From positions 1-10,055 of the forward strand of contig DMUF01000100.1 of the NCBI GenBank assembly GCA_003476445.1: a DNA stretch of 10,055 nucleotides, written 5' to 3'. Positions 5,249 through 10,055 of the stretch are shown piece by piece. The stretch is from Gammaproteobacteria bacterium. Lineage in GTDB: Bacteria; Pseudomonadota; Gammaproteobacteria; Pseudomonadales; Azotimanducaceae. The notes below the pieces were generated by a model. It saw nothing but the letters and a program-made list of their open reading frames with translations, ran no database searches and was not told the origin of the DNA. The translations under genes and the position numbers were made by a program. How positions within the stretch are numbered: position 1 is the first letter of the stretch; every line of letters begins with the position of its first letter.

Positions 5249-7912
5249 ATGCTGAAGGATGCCGATGTCGCTGCCGTCCGCCTTGCGGATTACCGTTCAC
5301 CCGCCTATCGGATCATCCACACGGATCTGACCTTTGACCTCGCGGATGGCACCACGCGTGTCACCAGTCGGCTCACGCTCGAACGCGACCCATCGACAGC
5401 GCCAGGCACGCCGCTCGTGCTCGACGGGCAAGCGCTCGAACTCGTGTCCGTTGCGGTGGATGATCGCCGGCTTGAAGCCAACGAGATTCAGGTCGACGCC
5501 GAGTCGCTCACGCTGCTTGATGTGCCGGCGGCCTGCACCGTGACCGTGGTTACGGACATTCACCCGGAAACGAACACGGCGCTCGAGGGCCTGTACAAAT
5601 CGGGGAGCATGTACTGCACCCAGTGTGAGGCGGAGGGTTTCAGGCGTATCACCTACTACCTCGATCGCCCGGACGTGCTGGCACGCTTTCGCACCACGCT
5701 CATCGCCGACGCGGCGCGGTATCCCGTGCTGTTGTCGAATGGCAATCTGATCGCGGATGTGGCCCTCGGGGATGGGCGCCGGCAGGTCACGTGGGAAGAT
5801 CCGTTCCCGAAGCCGTCGTACCTGTTCGCGCTGGTGGCAGGTGATCTTGCGCTGCTTGAAGATTCGTTCACCACTCAGTCCGGGCGCCGTGTCGCCCTGC
5901 GTATCTATTCTGAACCGCACAACATCGGTCAGTGCGGCTATGCCATGGAGGCCCTGAAGCGCGCCATGCGCTGGGACGAGACCGCTTATGGTCGGGAGTA
6001 CGATCTCGATATCTTCATGATCGTCGCGGTCGATGACTTCAACATGGGCGCGATGGAAAACAAGGGTCTCAACATCTTCAATACCTCGGCGGTGCTCGCG
6101 TCCGCTGACACGGCGACAGATGCCAGTTACCTCCTGGTCGAAGGCATCGTCGGCCATGAGTATTTTCACAACTGGTCCGGCAACCGCGTGACCTGCCGCG
6201 ACTGGTTTCAGCTGAGCTTGAAGGAGGGCTTCACGGTCTTTCGCGATGAGCAGTTTTCGGCTGATATGAATTCCGCTACGGTCAAGCGGATCGAAGCCGT
6301 GTCGCTGCTGCGTTCCGTGCAGTTCGCCGAGGATGCAAGTCCGCTCGCGCATCCGGTGCGACCGCAGAGCTACCTCGAGATCAGCAACTTCTACACGCCC
6401 ACGGTTTACGATAAGGGCGCGGAAGTGGTGGGCATGCTGCATGCCCTGCTCGGGCCGGAGCAGTTTCGTGCCGGTACCGATCTCTTCTTCGCCCGGCACG
6501 ACGGCAGCGCGGTCACGACCGATGATTTTCTGGCTGCCATGCAGGCTGTTACCCCGATCGATCTCGCGCAGTTTCAGCGCTGGTACGATCAGGCGGGGAC
6601 CCCGGTGGTCTCGGTCGCATCTGAATTTGCTGACGGTCGCTACCGCCTAACGTTCAGTCAGCGTTGCCCGCCGACACCGGGTCAGCCCGACAAGGAGCCC
6701 ATGCTCATTCCGATTCGCCTCGGGCTGCTTGATCGCAACGGCACACCGCTTGCGGGCGTGACGATCAAGTCCACGGATCCGCTTCGTGCCGAGGGCACGG
6801 ACGGCTACATGCTCGAGCTGCGTTCTGCGACCTGTGAACTGCTGATTGAAGCGCCCGCAGCGCCGGTTGCGAGCCTGCTGCGGGGTTTTTCCGCACCCGT
6901 GCGGATGGAGTATCCGCGGCCCGCCGCGGAGCTCGCCCTCATCGCTGCGCACGACACCGATGGTTTCGCGCGCTGGGATGCGCTGCAGACACTCATCGTG
7001 GACGATCTTCGCGAACGTATGGCGGGACGGGCCGCGCCGGGCGCGGTCAGCGCGGCATTTGCCACCTTGTTGCGCCACGGGCTTTCGCTGCCGGATGATC
7101 CCGAGCGCCTGGCTGCGTTGGCGATTACCCTGCGATTGCCGGATGAGAATTATCTCTTCGAGCAGTTTCAACCCGCCGATGTCGGCGCTCTCAGCGCTGC
7201 GCTGGAATCACTTGCGGAAGCGCTCGCGCACGAGCACGCCGAAGCGTGGGCAGCCCTCTACACGCGGTTTGGACGTGCCGACGCCTACGCGCCGACCCCG
7301 TTCGGCATGGCCCGTCGCAGTCTGGCGCATACGGCGCTTGGGTTCTGGCTGCGTGTGGCTGACGTCACAATCGCGACCACAGCCGTCGAGACCCTGTATC
7401 GCTCGGCGGACAACCTCACCGATCGACGCGCTGCGCTGGTTGCCGCGAATCGCAACCTGCGCCTGCCCGCCGCGCTGTGCGACGAACTCATGGCGGATTT
7501 TCTCGAGCGCTGGAAGCACGAGGCACTGGTCGTCAATCACTGGTTTCAGCTCAGTGCGAGCAGCGTGCGCAGCCCTGTCGAGCGTGTGGCGGAGCTGGCG
7601 CGGCATCCTGCCTTTGATGCGCGCAATCCGAACAAGCTGCGCGCGCTTTACGGCGCGTTTGCGCAGCAGAACTATCGCCACTTTCACGCTCTGGACGGCA
7701 GCGGGTACCGGTTCCTCGCGAGCGCCGTGGTCGATCTCGATAGAACCAACCCGCAGGCGGCAGCCCGGCTCGCTGTTCCGCTCACGCGCTGGCGGCGCTA
7801 TGACGCCGTGCGGCGGAGCGTCATGCGTGACGCGCTGGCCGCGGTGGCGGCGCGGGACGGGTTGTCGCGCGATCTCTTTGAGGTGGCGAGCAAGGGAATC
7901 GCGGGCGACTGA
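5249..7912 (+). CDS. pepN: Aminopeptidase N (PepN), M1 zinc metallopeptidase
   Basis: PepN removes N-terminal residues from peptides with broad specificity and is a main cytoplasmic aminopeptidase in late protein breakdown. The 887-aa product is close in length to the E. coli enzyme (870 aa). By comparison with that enzyme, four domains are expected: an N-terminal beta domain (about 1-200), a thermolysin-like catalytic domain (200-450), a small beta domain (450-555) and a helical C-terminal domain (555-887). Visible residues: Gln125 and Glu127 (TQCEAEGF region, N-terminus binding), GAMEN (267-271), zinc motif HEYFH (303-307) with third ligand Glu326 after the usual spacing, and Tyr387 in TVYDKGAEV. 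Offsets to E. coli numbering are a constant +6, so the catalytic core has no insertions or losses. The start has a good ribosome binding site. It follows the rhomboid gene by 26 bp and converges on the monooxygenase, with 10 bp between their stop codons. Confidence 0.97.
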   Translation: MLKDADVAAVRLADYRSPAYRIIHTDLTFDLADGTTRVTSRLTLERDPSTAPGTPLVLDGQALELVSVAVDDRRLEANEIQVDAESLTLLDVPAACTVTVVTDIHPETNTALEGLYKSGSMYCTQCEAEGFRRITYYLDRPDVLARFRTTLIADAARYPVLLSNGNLIADVALGDGRRQVTWEDPFPKPSYLFALVAGDLALLEDSFTTQSGRRVALRIYSEPHNIGQCGYAMEALKRAMRWDETAYGREYDLDIFMIVAVDDFNMGAMENKGLNIFNTSAVLASADTATDASYLLVEGIVGHEYFHNWSGNRVTCRDWFQLSLKEGFTVFRDEQFSADMNSATVKRIEAVSLLRSVQFAEDASPLAHPVRPQSYLEISNFYTPTVYDKGAEVVGMLHALLGPEQFRAGTDLFFARHDGSAVTTDDFLAAMQAVTPIDLAQFQRWYDQAGTPVVSVASEFADGRYRLTFSQRCPPTPGQPDKEPMLIPIRLGLLDRNGTPLAGVTIKSTDPLRAEGTDGYMLELRSATCELLIEAPAAPVASLLRGFSAPVRMEYPRPAAELALIAAHDTDGFARWDALQTLIVDDLRERMAGRAAPGAVSAAFATLLRHGLSLPDDPERLAALAITLRLPDENYLFEQFQPADVGALSAALESLAEALAHEHAEAWAALYTRFGRADAYAPTPFGMARRSLAHTALGFWLRVADVTIATTAVETLYRSADNLTDRRAALVAANRNLRLPAALCDELMADFLERWKHEALVVNHWFQLSASSVRSPVERVAELARHPAFDARNPNKLRALYGAFAQQNYRHFHALDGSGYRFLASAVVDLDRTNPQAAARLAVPLTRWRRYDAVRRSVMRDALAAVAARDGLSRDLFEVASKGIAGD

Positions 7913-7926
7913 GTCGATTGACTCAG
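7909..7926. repeat. Perfect inverted repeat holding both convergent stop codons
   Basis: CTGAGTC (7909-7915) and GACTCAG (7920-7926) are perfect 7-bp arms around GATT. The plus-strand TGA of pepN (7910-7912) lies in the left arm and the minus-strand TGA of the monooxygenase (7923-7925) lies at the mirror position in the right arm. The stem is not GC-rich and no T-run follows on either strand, so a strong intrinsic terminator is not supported. It may be a weak bidirectional terminator or an mRNA end-protecting hairpin. Confidence 0.6.
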
Positions 7927-9527
7927 GACTCGCCGCCCGCCGCGGCAAGAAGCGAGCCGCCGAATGTGGCGGCGAGCCAGCCGGAAAGCGTGCTGATCTC
8001 TGGCAGCGTGTCCGGATCAGCATCCAGACGAAAAGCCACATAGCCATCGGGTCGGATGACATAAAGGGTGGGTCGCGGCGCATTCCACGCGAAGACATCG
8101 CCTACGCACAGCACAAAGCGCGTGCGCGCGTTCAGCCAGGTGAGACCGACCATATCGAGCTGCCGCAGGTAGGTCGCCTGCGCCTGCGTTCGATCGGCAA
8201 CCGCGAGCACGAACGTCCAGTTACGACCGTCATACAGGCTGCTCCACGGTCTCGGTCCGCCGTCACCGTTACACATGTCGGCGCCCGGGGGCATGCGCAT
8301 ACCCGCGTTAATGACGCCAGGCTGCGCCTGATCGAACCACATGCGATCGTTGCGATAGCTGAAGGTGACTTCGCCCATGTCCCGATCGGCAGCGGCGATC
8401 GCGGAGCTGGGAAGTGAGCGCATTGCGCGCACGCGGTCCTCGCGATCAAGCGCTGTCCATAGCGTATGGTTCGCATCGCTCGCCGCGTCGATCACGCTGA
8501 ACATCTCTCGACGGTCCGTGTTGTAGCCGTCGAGAATCGATGCATCAGCGTTCAGGCGCAAATGCGCCGTCAGGCGCCAGGCCAGATTAACGCCGTCGTG
8601 AATGCCGGCATTCATGCCGAAGCCGCCCGCGGCGGAACACAGGTGGGCAGCATCGCCCGCGAGGAACACCCGCGCGCAGCGGTAGTCCGGAACCGCGCAG
8701 CTGTGCATGCGAAACCCGGAGGACCAGGGCACGCTCCGTACCTGCGCCCGTAGTTCTGCGACCTGGCCAAACGTCGCGTCGAACAGTCGGTGCAATTCTT
8801 CAGCGGAAAACTCGCCGGGTTTGAAGTCTGGGTACTCACCTGCGCGCAGCGTGGCGAAGAACATAATCCCGGAGTCGAGAGGAAAGGCGAGTGCCACACG
8901 CCCTGTTGCGAAGAAAATACGTGCTTCAGTGACGCTTTGTGCCGGATCGATCGTGAGCTCGCCCCCCACCCAGCGCTCCGGATAATCCTTGCCCTCCATT
9001 TGCATGCCCACCGCATGACGCACGCGGCTGCGCGCGCCATCCGCCCCGACGAGAAAGCTCCCGCGAATGCGGTGGGTGCCCGTCGGCGATGTAACCTCAG
9101 CTTCGACACCGTGGTTATCCTGCGTCAGCGCAACGAGACGCGTATCGGCTTCGACAGGAACACCGTGAGCGAGCAGCTGTTCCGCGAGCATCCACTCCAC
9201 CTGCCACTGCTGCAGATTCTGTGCGGGTGGATAGGGTGAATCGATGCGCCCGAGCTCCCTGCGCAGCAGTTCGTTTCCGGACGCATCGAGAAACCGCGCC
9301 GTTCGCGTGGGTTGCGCGTAAGCGACGATGCGATCAGCGACTCCCAGCGGTGCCAACAGCTCCATCGTGCGCGCGTGGATCGCGCTCGCGCGGGCCGTGG
9401 CGTGCCGGATGGGTTGCTCATCGATGATCCGCACGCGCACGCCTTGCAGAGTCAGTGCGAGCGCGGTGGTCAGTCCGGTCGGGCCGGCGCCGACGATCAG
9501 GACTTCACAGGGAGAGGGAGTACTCAT
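7923..9527 (-). CDS. FAD-dependent class A (PHBH-fold) monooxygenase
   Basis: The 534-aa product belongs to the single-component flavoprotein hydroxylases, which use NAD(P)H and oxygen to hydroxylate mostly aromatic substrates in the cytoplasm. The three FAD/NAD(P)H motifs are present: GAGPTG (13-18) in the first Rossmann strand, GADGARSRVR (161-170), the DG motif, and VFLAGDAAH (287-295), the GD motif. The C-terminal part (about 405-530) looks like the thioredoxin-like domain of phenol hydroxylase, MhpA and polyketide hydroxylases, and ends in the typical VIRPDGYVAFR (490-500). After the GD motif the usual two-proline segment is replaced by CSAAGGFGMN (297-306). The substrate cannot be named: phenolic degradation, polyketide tailoring and antibiotic-modifying enzymes all share this layout. 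The ATG at 9527 has GAGG five bases upstream. It starts 36 bp after the upstream minus-strand gene, so they are probably co-transcribed. Confidence 0.92.
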   Translation of the reverse strand: MSTPSPCEVLIVGAGPTGLTTALALTLQGVRVRIIDEQPIRHATARASAIHARTMELLAPLGVADRIVAYAQPTRTARFLDASGNELLRRELGRIDSPYPPAQNLQQWQVEWMLAEQLLAHGVPVEADTRLVALTQDNHGVEAEVTSPTGTHRIRGSFLVGADGARSRVRHAVGMQMEGKDYPERWVGGELTIDPAQSVTEARIFFATGRVALAFPLDSGIMFFATLRAGEYPDFKPGEFSAEELHRLFDATFGQVAELRAQVRSVPWSSGFRMHSCAVPDYRCARVFLAGDAAHLCSAAGGFGMNAGIHDGVNLAWRLTAHLRLNADASILDGYNTDRREMFSVIDAASDANHTLWTALDREDRVRAMRSLPSSAIAAADRDMGEVTFSYRNDRMWFDQAQPGVINAGMRMPPGADMCNGDGGPRPWSSLYDGRNWTFVLAVADRTQAQATYLRQLDMVGLTWLNARTRFVLCVGDVFAWNAPRPTLYVIRPDGYVAFRLDADPDTLPEISTLSGWLAATFGGSLLAAAGGES

Positions 9528-9532
9528 GGGAA

Positions 9533-9537
9533 CCTCA
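9533..9537 (-). promoter_or_regulatory. Ribosome binding site of the monooxygenase gene
   Basis: TGAGG on the minus strand, five bases before the ATG at 9527. Confidence 0.6.
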
Positions 9538-9541
9538 GGTC

Positions 9542-9557
9542 GCGCGCACAGGCGCGC
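9542..9557. repeat. GC hairpin in the gap before the monooxygenase
   Basis: GCGCGC (9542-9547) and GCGCGC (9552-9557) can pair around ACAG. The hairpin lies between the stop of the upstream gene and the ribosome binding site of the monooxygenase. It could reduce read-through or affect translation of the second gene, but short alternating GC is common in GC-rich DNA. Confidence 0.35.
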
Positions 9558-9563
9558 AGTATC

Positions 9564-10055
9564 TCAATGCGGAGCAGACACGGGAAAGAGCGGGGGTAGC
9601 GCCTCCGGTTGGGTCTTTTGTCGAGCGGCGAGCCCGTCGAGCACGGCTTGCATCTGTCGTGCCGTCGGCGGCGGCAGTGACGGTGAGCCAAAGCGCGCGC
9701 CGGCCAGCAGGCGCAGCACCTCGGCGCCGCCATCGGCTCGGAACAAGGCTTCTGGCGTTCCGTGAGCTCTTTCATAGCGCAGTTCGAGATAGCGACGTAG
9801 CGCGGCATCGGCGAGTCCGAGATCTCCGCGTTCAAGCGCACGCAGGAGTCGGCGTCGGGTCAGAAACAGTGCGCCGCGCAGCCGCAGCGTTGGGACGAAT
9901 CGCCCGAGTCGCCCGTGCCGGAGGCGAAGGACCGTGCGATAGCGCCGCCAGGTGATCTGTAACAGCATCACAAACGCCCCTGCGACGAGCAGGAACATGA
10001 GGGTGATCACACCGAGGCGCAGCCAGGCGGCCTGCTGCGCCACGCTATCAGCGGA
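9564..10055 (-). CDS. C-terminal part of a membrane-anchored protein, possibly BatD-like
   Basis: The frame is open from its TGA at 9564-9566 to the window edge, giving 163 residues. It probably continues outside: a GTG at 10043 could start it, but no ribosome binding site precedes it. One strong membrane helix lies near residues 12-36 from the edge, followed by a basic stretch (ITWRRYR and several RR/RRR groups) that should face the cytoplasm. Next comes a helical region with ALERGD and AALRRYLELRYERAH, and a tail with LPPPTARQMQAVLDGL. One late helix with a basic, mainly alpha-helical cytoplasmic tail fits the C-terminus of BatD (aerotolerance operon, next to MoxR and von Willebrand A proteins). 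A DUF4381-type membrane protein is an alternative. Neither is proven by a diagnostic motif. It probably shares a transcript with the monooxygenase. Confidence 0.6.
   Translation of the reverse strand, partial: SADSVAQQAAWLRLGVITLMFLLVAGAFVMLLQITWRRYRTVLRLRHGRLGRFVPTLRLRGALFLTRRRLLRALERGDLGLADAALRRYLELRYERAHGTPEALFRADGGAEVLRLLAGARFGSPSLPPPTARQMQAVLDGLAARQKTQPEALPPLFPVSAPH

Noticed and set aside
5297..6499. Long minus-strand open frame of 400 codons opposite pepN
   Set aside because: It lies wholly opposite the PepN N-terminal and catalytic regions, which are intact, and its translation has no recognisable domain.
6846..8417. Plus-strand open frame of 523 codons overlapping the end of pepN and running opposite the monooxygenase
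   Set aside because: The product is very rich in Arg, Ser and Trp, as expected of a shifted frame, and it crosses two well-supported genes on different strands.

Overview
The window looks like ordinary chromosome of a GC-rich Gram-negative bacterium, most likely a gammaproteobacterium. The CysE, NadK, PepN and rhomboid proteins align along most of their length with the Escherichia coli proteins as I remember them, and the coding frames prefer G or C at the third position. I see no transposase, integrase, CRISPR array, tRNA or rRNA. The genus cannot be fixed from sequence alone.

Layout, left to right. Bases 1-289 hold no gene I can name, only a weak 44-codon open frame. On the minus strand come a small four-helix membrane protein of unknown function (290-736) and serine acetyltransferase cysE (835-1764), probably read as cysE then the membrane gene. 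Divergent from cysE across a 66-bp gap is nadK (1831-2751, plus). nadK overlaps tail to tail with a minus-strand pair whose own ends overlap by 4 bp: an XdhC/CoxI-family factor (3332-4333) and a MobA/MocA-like nucleotidyltransferase (2730-3335). Divergent from xdhC across 58 bp is a plus-strand pair, a GlpG-type rhomboid protease (4392-5222) and aminopeptidase N (5249-7912). pepN converges on a minus-strand pair: a class A FAD monooxygenase (7923-9527) and, upstream of it, the C-terminal part of a membrane-anchored protein (9564 to the window edge), possibly BatD-like.

How the genes relate. cysE starts cysteine synthesis and nadK makes NADP, so both are core metabolism. The xdhC/mocA-like pair is a cofactor-insertion module for molybdenum hydroxylases (xanthine dehydrogenase or aldehyde oxidoreductase type), but no molybdoenzyme lies in the window. 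The rhomboid and PepN are two proteases in one likely operon; a functional link is not shown. The monooxygenase probably hydroxylates an aromatic compound, with unknown substrate.

The most notable non-coding signals are perfect inverted repeats at both convergent gene junctions (2711-2739 and 7909-7926). The second holds both opposing stop codons symmetrically in its arms. I found no convincing undescribed multi-gene system here. The best leads are the molybdenum maturation pair without its enzyme, the shortened CysE tail, and the His/Met-rich loop of the unknown membrane protein.
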